Shown here piece after piece: positions 1-5,944 of a stretch of DNA of 8,201 nucleotides. The translations under genes and the position numbers were made by a program. Position 1 is the stretch's first letter, and every line of letters begins with the position of its first letter. Source of the DNA: Chryseobacterium gleum (lineage in GTDB: Bacteria; Bacteroidota; Bacteroidia; Flavobacteriales_D; Sanyastnellaceae); contig CAMCYM010000065.1 in NCBI GenBank assembly GCA_945883885.1, positions 1 to 8,201 on the forward strand. The letters run 5' to 3'. The notes beneath the pieces are model-generated. The model ran no database searches. It was not told where the DNA came from and worked only from the letters and a program-made list of their open reading frames with translations.

Positions 1-1
1 C

Positions 2-1717
2 GTCGAAGCCGTGACCCAAACCTACGCCACGGTCACGCTGCAGAATTACTTCCGGATGTACCACAAGCTCGCGGGCATGACGGGTACGGCGGAGACGGAG
101 GCGTCGGAATTGTGGGACATCTACAAGCTCGACGTGACGGTCATCCCGACGAATGCGCCGATTTCGCGGGACGACAAGGACGATTTGGTCTTCAAAACGA
201 AGCGCGAGAAGTTCAACGCCATCATCGACGACATCGTGGCCCTGCGCGACGCCGGTCGACCGGTGCTCGTGGGTACGACCACGGTGGAAGTCAGCGAGCT
301 CCTCTCGCGGATGCTCGAGATGCGGGGCATCCAGCACCAGGTGCTGAATGCCAAACTTCACCAGCGGGAAGCCGAAATCGTAGCCCTCGCCGGACAGTCC
401 GGCACGGTCACCATCGCCACGAACATGGCGGGCCGCGGAACGGACATCAAGCTCACCGCTGAAACGAAAGCCGCGGGCGGTCTTGCCATCATCGGCACCG
501 AGCGCCACGACAGCCGGCGCGTGGACCGGCAGCTGCGGGGCCGGTCGGGCCGCCAAGGCGACCCGGGATCCTCCCAGTTCTACGTCTCGCTGGAGGACGA
601 CCTCATGCGCCTGTTCAGCTCCGACCGCGTCGCGAAGATGATGGACCGGATGGGGCACAAGGAGGGCGAAGTCATCCAGCACCCGTGGATCACAAAGAGC
701 ATCGAGCGCGCACAGAAGAAGGTCGAAGAGAACAACTTCGGCGTGCGGAAGCGGTTGCTCGAGTACGACGACGTGATGAACGCCCAGCGCGAGGTCATCT
801 ACAAGCGCCGCCGGCACGCCCTCTTCGGAGATCGGATCCGGACCGATGTGGCGAACATGTTCTTCGAACTCGTCGAATCGCACCTCACGTCGACCCACCC
901 CACGCGGGATTTTGAAGGGTTCCGCCTCGGTTTGCTTGCGGACTTCGGGATCGAACCGACGGTGGAGGCGGGTGCCTTTGCAACGGCCAAAATCGAGGAG
1001 CTTGCTTGGCAGACCTATGCCCGAGTAGAGGAGCTCTACCGGTTGAAGTCGGCCGACCTCGCCGAGCGGGCCCATCCCGTGATCCAGCGGGTGCACGACG
1101 ATCCCACGAACGACTTCGTCCAAATCCTCGTCCCCTTCACCGACGGCCGCAAAACCCTGCAGGTCCCTGCAGACATCTCTGAGAGCGTGCATACGGGCGG
1201 ACGTACGGTCATCGAGGCGATGGAAAAAGGGGTTGTACTCGCCATCATCGACCAGTACTGGAAAGAGCATTTGCGTGCGATGGACGACCTCCGCTCGAAT
1301 GTCCAAAACGCGCGCTACGAGCAGAAAGACCCCCTCCTCATCTACAAGTTCGAGTCCTACGAGCTCTTCCGGGCCATGGTCGTCCGGATGAACGCGGAAG
1401 TCGCGTCCTTCTTGATGAAGTGCACCATCCCGACGCAACCGGTGGCGCCTGCTCGCCCGATGCCGCAGGCCGACGCCCCGCGGGTCAGCGCCTCGAAGGA
1501 AGGGGTCCGGAACATGCAAGAACAGCTTGCTGCCGCCCGCCCCCAACCGGTTCAACGGCCACCCATGCAGGTGCCTGCCGGACTGCGTCCTTCGAACCAG
1601 CCGCCCTCGCCCCCACCCCCGAAGGTGCAACCGGTGCGGGTGGAGCCGAAGGTGTTGCCGAACGACCCGTGCCCTTGTGGTTCGGGGCTGAAGTACAAGA
1701 AATGCCACGGCGCCTGA
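2..1717 (+). CDS. secA: Preprotein translocase ATPase SecA, C-terminal part (5'-truncated by window edge)
   Basis: SecA is the cytosolic/peripheral ATPase motor that drives unfolded preproteins through SecYEG. The reading frame is open from base 2, so the gene starts upstream; the GTG at 11 is an internal Val codon. About 571 residues are present, starting at the junction into the second nucleotide-binding domain: QNYFRMYHKLAGMTGTAETE (bases 41-100), TNMAGRGTDIKL (419-454) and ERH.SRRVDRQLRGRSGRQGDPGSSQFY (500-583, helicase motif VI with the arginine finger region). The helical scaffold/wing region follows (EYDDVMNAQREVIYKRRR, about 761-814). A Pro/Gln-rich linker (about 1430-1660) leads to the SEC-C zinc motif CPCGSG...KKCH, with ligand codons at 1670, 1676, 1703 and 1706, which binds SecB or ribosomes in other bacteria. 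The missing part should hold Walker A/B and the preprotein-crosslinking domain. The next gene starts inside this one. No frameshift is visible. Confidence 0.98.
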   Translation, partial: VEAVTQTYATVTLQNYFRMYHKLAGMTGTAETEASELWDIYKLDVTVIPTNAPISRDDKDDLVFKTKREKFNAIIDDIVALRDAGRPVLVGTTTVEVSELLSRMLEMRGIQHQVLNAKLHQREAEIVALAGQSGTVTIATNMAGRGTDIKLTAETKAAGGLAIIGTERHDSRRVDRQLRGRSGRQGDPGSSQFYVSLEDDLMRLFSSDRVAKMMDRMGHKEGEVIQHPWITKSIERAQKKVEENNFGVRKRLLEYDDVMNAQREVIYKRRRHALFGDRIRTDVANMFFELVESHLTSTHPTRDFEGFRLGLLADFGIEPTVEAGAFATAKIEELAWQTYARVEELYRLKSADLAERAHPVIQRVHDDPTNDFVQILVPFTDGRKTLQVPADISESVHTGGRTVIEAMEKGVVLAIIDQYWKEHLRAMDDLRSNVQNARYEQKDPLLIYKFESYELFRAMVVRMNAEVASFLMKCTIPTQPVAPARPMPQADAPRVSASKEGVRNMQEQLAAARPQPVQRPPMQVPAGLRPSNQPPSPPPPKVQPVRVEPKVLPNDPCPCGSGLKYKKCHGA

Positions 1718-2166
1718 CGGCACCTGCAGGCGCTCCGGACCTGGCGGCATTGCGGGCTGCGTGTGCGTCGCTGCGCGAAGATTCACCCCGCAAGTGGGGC
1801 ACCCTCGATGCAGCGGGCATGGCGGAACACTGCGCGCGGTTCGTCGATGTCTATGCCGGCCGCATCCCGGTATCCCCGGCGGTGGCGGTGATTGCCCGTT
1901 TGATCGGGCGCCCGTTCTTGCGTCGTCTGCTCGCCACGCCGCCGGAGCGTGCGGCCCGCGGCATGGCGACCGCTCCGGTGATGCGGGTGACGGGGCGCCA
2001 GGACTTCGCGGCGGCACATGCGCGGCTTGAGGCGGCGCTGGATGAGGCAGCGGGGTGGACAGGACCGAAGCAGCATCCGATGTATGGCCCGATGGAGGGC
2101 GAGGAGATGCAAATCTTGGTGGCGCATCATACGGCCCACCATTTCCGCCAGTTCGGAATGATCTAA
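1702..2166 (+). CDS. DinB-superfamily (DUF1569-like) small protein
   Basis: A 154-residue protein of unknown specific function. The C-terminal block H125-P-M-Y-G-P-M...E-E-M-Q...H142-H-T-A-H146-H-F-R-Q-F-G resembles the DUF1569 signature (hP.fG.lt..eW..l...H..HHlrQFG) of the DinB four-helix-bundle superfamily. W32-G-T-L-D-A-A-G-M-A-E-H43 matches the first-helix His region. DinB-like proteins usually hold a divalent metal with three His, for which H43 and H142/H146 (or H143/H147) are natural candidates; some are thiol-dependent transferases. The start ATG at 1702 lies 16 bases inside secA, in another frame. The open frame runs back to 1420 but that part is only the secA shadow, and the next in-frame Met (codon 40) would remove part of the conserved first-helix region. 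The overlap suggests co-transcription and translational coupling with secA, although no functional link is known to me. Family call is fairly firm; function is not assigned. Confidence 0.85.
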   Translation: MPRRLTAPAGAPDLAALRAACASLREDSPRKWGTLDAAGMAEHCARFVDVYAGRIPVSPAVAVIARLIGRPFLRRLLATPPERAARGMATAPVMRVTGRQDFAAAHARLEAALDEAAGWTGPKQHPMYGPMEGEEMQILVAHHTAHHFRQFGMI

Positions 2167-2171
2167 CCGTA

Positions 2172-2244
2172 TGAGTGTGAGGGTTGAGTGTGGGTGAGAG
2201 GTTAGAAGAGGGTGAGCGGGGAGCGGGGAGGGGTGAGCAGGGGG
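2172..2244 (+). repeat. G/purine-rich low-complexity tract with G-quadruplex motif at a convergent gene junction
   Basis: The stretch is almost pyrimidine-free on the + strand and built of GTGAG/GGGG words. GAGTGTG occurs at 2173 and 2186, and GGTGAGC at 2211 and 2232. Five G-runs (2210-2212, 2218-2221, 2225-2228, 2230-2233, 2240-2244) have loops of 5, 3, 1 and 6 bases, which satisfies the usual G3+N1-7 quadruplex pattern. It covers the gap between the DinB-like gene (+) and the DUF72 gene (-) and the last codons of the latter. No T-tract hairpin terminator is visible. A role in ending or slowing converging transcription is only inference. Confidence 0.6.
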
Positions 2245-3086
2245 TGGTTGCGGCGCGCGCAGGCGTCGATGAAGTCGCGGCACGTGGTGGGGGTGCGCAC
2301 GCTGTCCGGTTGGTGCACCAGGAAGTGGATTTCTCTGCAGCCGTTTTCTGCCCAAACCGCACACCGGTCCGCCCAGGCCGCCAGGCGCATCGCATCGCTC
2401 GGATGCCCATCTCCACCGCCGTAGCGCACCAGCACAAAGTCAGCGGTGCGGCGCATGTGCACCGCGTCGCGGCGGAGGGCGGTGTCGCTGATGACGGTAC
2501 CGATGCCGAGCGCAGCCATCGCCGCCCAGACGTCCTCGGCCGCGGCACCGCCCGCAAACCAGCCGGGATGCCTGAACTCGATCGCCACCTGAAGTTCGCG
2601 GGGCCAAACCGCGAGGTAATCCAGCAGCGCTTCGCTGTGGGCAGGGGCGAAGTGGGGCGGGAGTTGGATGAAGGCGGGACCTCGTTTGTTACCCAGCGCG
2701 AGCAAGCCGGCGATGAAGTCGTCGGTGGGTCCTTCGCAGCCACGGAATCGGCGGAAGTGGCTGATGATTTGGGGGAATTTGGCACAAAACCGGAAGTCGT
2801 CGGGCATGGCAGCCGCCCATTCCGCCATCCGAGCAGCGGGGTGGATGCGGTAGTGTGTAGCGTTGAACTCTATGGTATCGAACGCTTTACCATAATATGT
2901 GGGCCAAACCCGCTTCGGGACCCCCGCCGGGTACACGCTGCCGCGCCACGCATCGATGGTCCACATGGTTCCACCTGTCCGCACGGTGCACGCGCGCGCC
3001 TCACCGCCGACGCACATCCCGTCCGGAGGCAGGTTCCACCACCCCTCCGGCAGGCCTTCGAACGTGTCCGGTTTGCCGAATTGCAT
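2202..3086 (-). CDS. DUF72 / YecE-family TIM-barrel protein
   Basis: A 294-residue member of the DUF72 (YecE) family, predicted TIM-barrel cytosolic proteins with no settled biochemical role. Diagnostic blocks, in order: DAWRGSVYPAGVP...YY (45-65), FDTIEFNATHYR (69-80, the family's E-N-T-F-Y-R segment), FRFCAKFPQIISH (98-110), FIQLPPHF (139-146), AIEFRHPGW (168-176), VLVRYGGGDGHPSD (218-231) and a W...W..NG..EIHFLVHQ segment (238-259). The N-terminus MQFGKPD... fits the MxFGK extension of Bacteroidota versions, which supports ATG at 3086 over the internal Met codons at residues 24 and 41. The C-terminal tail (HPLLTPPRSPLTLF) is low complexity because it is read from the C-rich side of the G-rich tract at 2172-2244. 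It runs divergently from the ComF gene and convergently with the DinB-like gene, so it is probably monocistronic. Confidence 0.93.
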   Translation of the reverse strand: MQFGKPDTFEGLPEGWWNLPPDGMCVGGEARACTVRTGGTMWTIDAWRGSVYPAGVPKRVWPTYYGKAFDTIEFNATHYRIHPAARMAEWAAAMPDDFRFCAKFPQIISHFRRFRGCEGPTDDFIAGLLALGNKRGPAFIQLPPHFAPAHSEALLDYLAVWPRELQVAIEFRHPGWFAGGAAAEDVWAAMAALGIGTVISDTALRRDAVHMRRTADFVLVRYGGGDGHPSDAMRLAAWADRCAVWAENGCREIHFLVHQPDSVRTPTTCRDFIDACARRNHPLLTPPRSPLTLF

Positions 3087-3094
3087 AGCGGCTA

Positions 3095-3102
3095 CAAACC
3101 TA
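3095..3102 (-). promoter_or_regulatory. Bacteroidota-type -7 promoter box (TAGGTTTG) of the DUF72 gene
   Basis: On the minus strand TAGGTTTG matches the Bacteroidota housekeeping -7 consensus TAnnTTTG exactly. It ends 8 bases before the ATG at 3086, so a transcript would begin close to or at the start codon. No TTG-type -33 element is visible at the usual 17-23 base spacing (a TTTG lies 13 bases upstream, which is too close). GGAGGG further upstream (3105-3110) is 18 bases from the ATG, too far to act as a normal ribosome binding site. Confidence 0.5.
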
Positions 3103-3148
3103 CGCCCTCCGTCTGCAAAGCGGCGGTCGGCGCCCCGGTGCCGGGCCC

Positions 3149-3156
3149 TTCCTTCG
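3149..3156 (+). promoter_or_regulatory. Possible -7-like box (TTCCTTCG) before the ComF gene
   Basis: TTCCTTCG followed by TGCC and the ATG at 3161 has the same layout and spacing as the boxes before msrC and the T9SS-cargo gene (octamer, four bases ending GCC, ATG). It is a weak match to TAnnTTTG (T instead of A at position 2, C instead of T at position 7), and no TTG is visible 17-23 bases upstream. Supported mainly by the repeated layout. Confidence 0.3.
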
Positions 3157-3160
3157 TGCC

Positions 3161-3823
3161 ATGATTCGGGTGCTTTCTGAATGGACGTGGGGTGCGCTGC
3201 TTCCGCTCCGGTGCAGCGGGTGTGGGACCGCCTTCGCGGGTCCGGCTGCGTTTCGTCTCTGCGGCTTGTGCGCCAGCGCTTTGCCGGATCTCCGGGGTCC
3301 GGTGGGCGAACTCCTCTGTGCAGAACGCCTCTTCGTCCCGTGGGCGCGGGTCGGCCTCCGGCTTCGGGCCGCTCCCGAGGTCCGCAGACTCGTCCACACC
3401 TTCAAGTACGGCGGCGACGGGGCGCTTGCGGTCGAGGCGGGCCGTTGGCTCGCAGCTGGCCTCCCCCCCGACCTCGGCGACCCCTTTCTCGTCCCCATCC
3501 CGGTCCACCTGCGCCGCCGGCTACACCGCGGCTACAACCAAGCCGAGCGCATCGCCGCCGGCATCCGCGAAGCATGGCACTGGCCGCTGGAACCGCGTGG
3601 CCTCGTTCGCACGGCACACCGGGCGAGCATCACCGGTGAAGGACGGCGCCACCGGGCGGAGACGCTGCGGTCCTGCTTCGTCCCGGGCCGGGGACTGCGG
3701 GGACGGTCGGTCGTACTTGTGGACGATGTTCTGACCACGGGAGCCACTGTGCGCGCCGCAGCGGAAGCCGTGGAAGCGGGCGGGGGACGTGTGGTGGGCC
3801 TTGCGGTGCTCGTGCTTTCATGA
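3161..3823 (+). CDS. ComF-family phosphoribosyltransferase
   Basis: A 220-residue ComF/GntX-family protein with an N-terminal four-Cys zinc motif (C18-S-G-C21 and C34-G-L-C37) and a type I phosphoribosyltransferase fold. LVHTFKYGGD (77-86) and VPIPVHLRRRLHRGYNQAE (111-129) are hallmark ComF segments; VVLVDDVLTTGAT (184-196) is the PRPP-binding loop. ComF proteins are linked to DNA uptake in naturally competent bacteria (ComFC in Bacillus, ComF in Haemophilus), but the family is near-universal and its substrate is unclear. The usual T.tQt.ls...R..N...aF segment reads S-I-T-G-E-G-R-R-H-R-A-E-T-L-R-S-C-F here, with the common Gln and Asn replaced. ATG at 3161 has no Shine-Dalgarno sequence. It is the first gene of a rightward block, with msrC 21 bases downstream. 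No other competence gene is in the window. Confidence 0.93.
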   Translation: MIRVLSEWTWGALLPLRCSGCGTAFAGPAAFRLCGLCASALPDLRGPVGELLCAERLFVPWARVGLRLRAAPEVRRLVHTFKYGGDGALAVEAGRWLAAGLPPDLGDPFLVPIPVHLRRRLHRGYNQAERIAAGIREAWHWPLEPRGLVRTAHRASITGEGRRHRAETLRSCFVPGRGLRGRSVVLVDDVLTTGATVRAAAEAVEAGGGRVVGLAVLVLS

Positions 3824-3832
3824 GGCCCGGAG

Positions 3833-3840
3833 TACCTTCG
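3833..3840 (+). promoter_or_regulatory. -7-like box (TACCTTCG) before msrC
   Basis: TACCTTCG lies four bases (CGCC) before the ATG at 3845, in the 21-base gap after the ComF stop. It matches TAnnTTTG in all defined positions but one. No clear TTG element occurs 17-23 bases upstream. If active, it would make msrC and downstream genes independent of the ComF transcript and yield an mRNA with almost no leader. Confidence 0.4.
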
Positions 3841-3844
3841 CGCC

Positions 3845-4339
3845 ATGGCGCATGCGATTTCGCTCCCCGATGGCGTCGGACCCCGGTTCGATGCGTTGTT
3901 GCCAGCGTTGCAGGCCCTGCTCGACGGGGAACCGGATCGGACGGCAAACTGCGCAAATGCTGTCGCGGTCTTGTACGAGGCCTTCTCCTGGCATTGGGTA
4001 GGCTTTTACCGGGTGGATACCGTGCGGGATTGTTTGGTCCTAGGTCCTTTCCAAGGCCCGGTGGCGTGTACACGCTTGTACCGGGGGCGTGGCGTATGTG
4101 CGGCAGCTTGGGAGACGGGGACCACGGTGGTGGTGCCGGATGTCGAGGCGTTTCCTGGCCACGTGGCGTGCAGTGCGCTCTCGCGGTCCGAAGTGGTGCT
4201 TCCCGTCGTGGTCGAGGGGGCGGTGGTGGCCGTGCTGGATGTGGATGCCGCAGAGGTGGATGCTTTCCGTCCGGAACATGTAGCCGGACTCGAACGGGTG
4301 GTGGCAGAAATCGCACGGCGGTGGTCGACGTGGGAATGA
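3845..4339 (+). CDS. msrC: Free methionine-(R)-sulfoxide reductase, GAF-domain type (fRMsr)
   Basis: This cytosolic enzyme reduces free L-methionine-(R)-sulfoxide to methionine, with thioredoxin as the usual reductant in the family (EC 1.8.4.14). The 164-residue single GAF domain is of normal length. The signature is clear: WVGFYRV (51-57), LVLGPFQGPVAC (64-75), GRGVC (81-85) and VPDVEAFPGHVAC (97-109). The three catalytic/resolving cysteines are C75, C85 and C109. Their spacing (10 and 24) equals that of E. coli fRMsr (C84, C94, C118), so activity is expected. S115-E-V-V-L-P follows, as in the family (SEIVVP). ATG at 3845 is preceded by TACCTTCGCGCC rather than a Shine-Dalgarno sequence. The stop codon overlaps the next start as ATGA (4336-4339), indicating translational coupling to the lipoprotein gene. 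Function likely: repair of oxidised methionine pools under oxidative stress. Confidence 0.96.
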   Translation: MAHAISLPDGVGPRFDALLPALQALLDGEPDRTANCANAVAVLYEAFSWHWVGFYRVDTVRDCLVLGPFQGPVACTRLYRGRGVCAAAWETGTTVVVPDVEAFPGHVACSALSRSEVVLPVVVEGAVVAVLDVDAAEVDAFRPEHVAGLERVVAEIARRWSTWE

Positions 4340-5940
4340 AAACCGGTTGGGGACTTCTCGGAGGAGCGCTCGTGCTGCTCTCCTGTGCCCAAGTGTCCAG
4401 TCCCACCGGGGGACCGGTCGATACTGAACCACCGAAGGTCGTGTCCGGCGTACCGGCCTACGGCACGACCGGTGTGCGACCGGAAGCGCTGGTCCTCACC
4501 TTCGACGAGTACGTCGTCGCCCGCAACGCGACGGCCCAGCTGCTCATCTCTCCTCCTGTGAAGACCCCATGCACACCGGTGGTCCGCGGCAAAACGGTGA
4601 CCCTGCCGCTGCCTGCGGAAGACCTTGCACCGGGGACGACGTACGTGGTTTCTTTCGGTGACGGCATCGTGGACCTGCACGAAGGACTGCCGGCGTCAGG
4701 CGTCCAATGGGCCTTTTCTACCGGAGATCAACTCGATACTCTGGCCATTTCCGGTCGGGTGGTCGACCGCACTTCAGGGTCTGGAGTGGCGGGCATACGG
4801 GCCTGGGCGTACCCGGTCTCCACGCCGCGAGATTCGATTCTTTCGGGGATCACGCCTGGGCGAACTGCGGTCACGGATGGTGAAGGCAGGTTCGATCTGC
4901 GCCACCTTCCGGCGGGAGAGTTTTGGGTACAAGCGGTGCAAGATGCAGACCGCAACTACCGCTGGTCGGAAACGGAGGCCGTGGCCCTGCTTGAGCGGCC
5001 GGCTTCCACGGGAGATTCGACGGTCCACCGGTTGACGCTGGACCTTCGACCGGCAGCTCCCGCCCTGCAATCGGCCTCCTCCGATTCGACAGGATTCACG
5101 CGGATTGCATTGACCGGAGGACCGGGCGTAGAATTGGTCCCCGTGCCCACCGCAGCAGGTGTCCAGCTGTATCGGTGGCCCGCGGACAGTGCGTGGGCGT
5201 GGGCAGAGGGGGGTGCGGTGCCGCCTGTTCGGTGGGCCTTGACGGGGGTGGATACCGTGGAGGTACGACCTCCGCGGCGCTCGGCGGAATTGACCTTGGA
5301 GCTTTGGGGAGCACGCAGGGATTCCCTGCCCGCGCACCGCCGGCTGCAAGGGGCTGTCCCTGCATCGCCACGTCGGGAAGTGCAGTGGAACCGACCCATC
5401 TCCGAGATCGACCCGACCGGCTGGTCGTTGACGCGCGACAGCACAGCAATCGCATGCACATTCTCTTCGGGTAGGTTTCCCGGAACGACGGCATGGTCGC
5501 TGCCGGAGGAGGTGCCGGGGGCATACCGACTGCGCATCCTGCCGGGCGCCACTGTGGGAGTCGGAAATGTCGTGCTCGGAGACACCGTGGTGGTGCAGTG
5601 GGAAGTGCGCGGTCCGGAGGCGTGGGCCGAGTTGGTGGTGGTTCCCGAGACGGATTTTCCGAGTGGGTGGCTGGAGGTCCGCAGTGCTTCGGGGGAAGTG
5701 CTGGCGGCGCAGCCGGTGGGACCCGAGGTGCGCCGGGTGGCCTTTCCAGGACTGGCACCGGGTCCAGCGGCGCTCGCGTTGCGGGTCGATCGGAACGGAA
5801 ATGGGCAGTGGGACGGGGTGGATCCAGCATCTTGGCGCGCACCGGAGCCGGTGTGGCACGGCGGGATAGCGATGGAGTTGCGGGCGAATTGGGTGTTGGA
5901 GGCTGTTTGGCCGGCCGCTGCGGGAACGGATGTACCTTAA
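4336..5940 (+). CDS. Ig-like domain lipoprotein of Bacteroidota
   Basis: A 534-residue predicted lipoprotein. A short signal peptide ends in lipobox L14-L-S-C17, giving a lipidated Cys. The mature N-terminus (SPTGGPVDTEPPKVV, 22-36) is the common start of a Bacteroidota family with an N-terminal Big_5/SbsA-like Ig domain. That domain spans roughly 31-130 (LTFDEYV 54-60, LLISPPV 69-75, LAPGTTYVVSFGDGIVD 97-113, FSTG 127-130). A carboxypeptidase-regulatory-like beta sandwich follows at about 137-212 (ISGRVVD...TAVTDGEGRFDLRHLPAG). The middle is unassigned. The C-terminus has an Asp/Asn-rich, EF-hand-like loop DRNGNGQWDG (485-494), then PEPVW...ELRANWVLEAVW, a typical ending of this family. The start ATG at 4336 overlaps the msrC stop; the frame is open from 3820 but that region is the msrC shadow. 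Location is probably the outer membrane or periplasm. Molecular role is unknown. Confidence 0.88.
   Translation: MKTGWGLLGGALVLLSCAQVSSPTGGPVDTEPPKVVSGVPAYGTTGVRPEALVLTFDEYVVARNATAQLLISPPVKTPCTPVVRGKTVTLPLPAEDLAPGTTYVVSFGDGIVDLHEGLPASGVQWAFSTGDQLDTLAISGRVVDRTSGSGVAGIRAWAYPVSTPRDSILSGITPGRTAVTDGEGRFDLRHLPAGEFWVQAVQDADRNYRWSETEAVALLERPASTGDSTVHRLTLDLRPAAPALQSASSDSTGFTRIALTGGPGVELVPVPTAAGVQLYRWPADSAWAWAEGGAVPPVRWALTGVDTVEVRPPRRSAELTLELWGARRDSLPAHRRLQGAVPASPRREVQWNRPISEIDPTGWSLTRDSTAIACTFSSGRFPGTTAWSLPEEVPGAYRLRILPGATVGVGNVVLGDTVVVQWEVRGPEAWAELVVVPETDFPSGWLEVRSASGEVLAAQPVGPEVRRVAFPGLAPGPAALALRVDRNGNGQWDGVDPASWRAPEPVWHGGIAMELRANWVLEAVWPAAAGTDVP
5906..5940 (+). promoter_or_regulatory. Possible -33/-7 promoter before the T9SS-cargo gene, inside the lipoprotein's 3' end
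   Basis: TTTG at 5906-5909 and TACCTTAA at 5933-5940 are separated by 23 bases, the upper end of the TTG-N17-23-TAnnTTTG spacing described for Bacteroidota. The second box deviates from TAnnTTTG at its last two positions, and its final bases are the lipoprotein stop codon TAA. TGCC and the ATG at 5945 follow, the same layout as before msrC. Predicted from pattern only. Confidence 0.35.
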
Positions 5941-5944
5941 TGCC

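Noticed and set aside
11..13. GTG at 11 as the start of secA
   Set aside because: The frame is open to the window edge and the preceding residues (VEA) continue the SecA sequence, so the gene is truncated by the window.
3128..3143. CGGC...GCCG inverted repeat in the divergent intergenic region, considered as a terminator or operator
   Set aside because: Only 4-base arms, no T-tract, and expected by chance in G+C-rich DNA.
2184..3164. Plus-strand open frame (326 codons) antisense to the DUF72 gene
   Set aside because: The minus-strand product has full DUF72 motifs over its length; the plus-strand translation has none.
3820..4335. Upstream extension of the lipoprotein frame to an ATG at 3820
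   Set aside because: The extension overlaps all of msrC and is Gly/Arg/Cys-rich. The signal peptide and lipobox start only at the ATG at 4336.
3630..4406. Minus-strand open frame (258 codons) over ComF/msrC
   Set aside because: Pro/Arg/His-rich shadow; both plus-strand genes carry intact catalytic motifs.
5930..5944. ATG at 5930 as the start of the T9SS-cargo gene
   Set aside because: It lies inside the lipoprotein's last codons and adds MYLNA before the signal peptide. The ATG at 5945 has the same upstream layout as the neighbouring genes.
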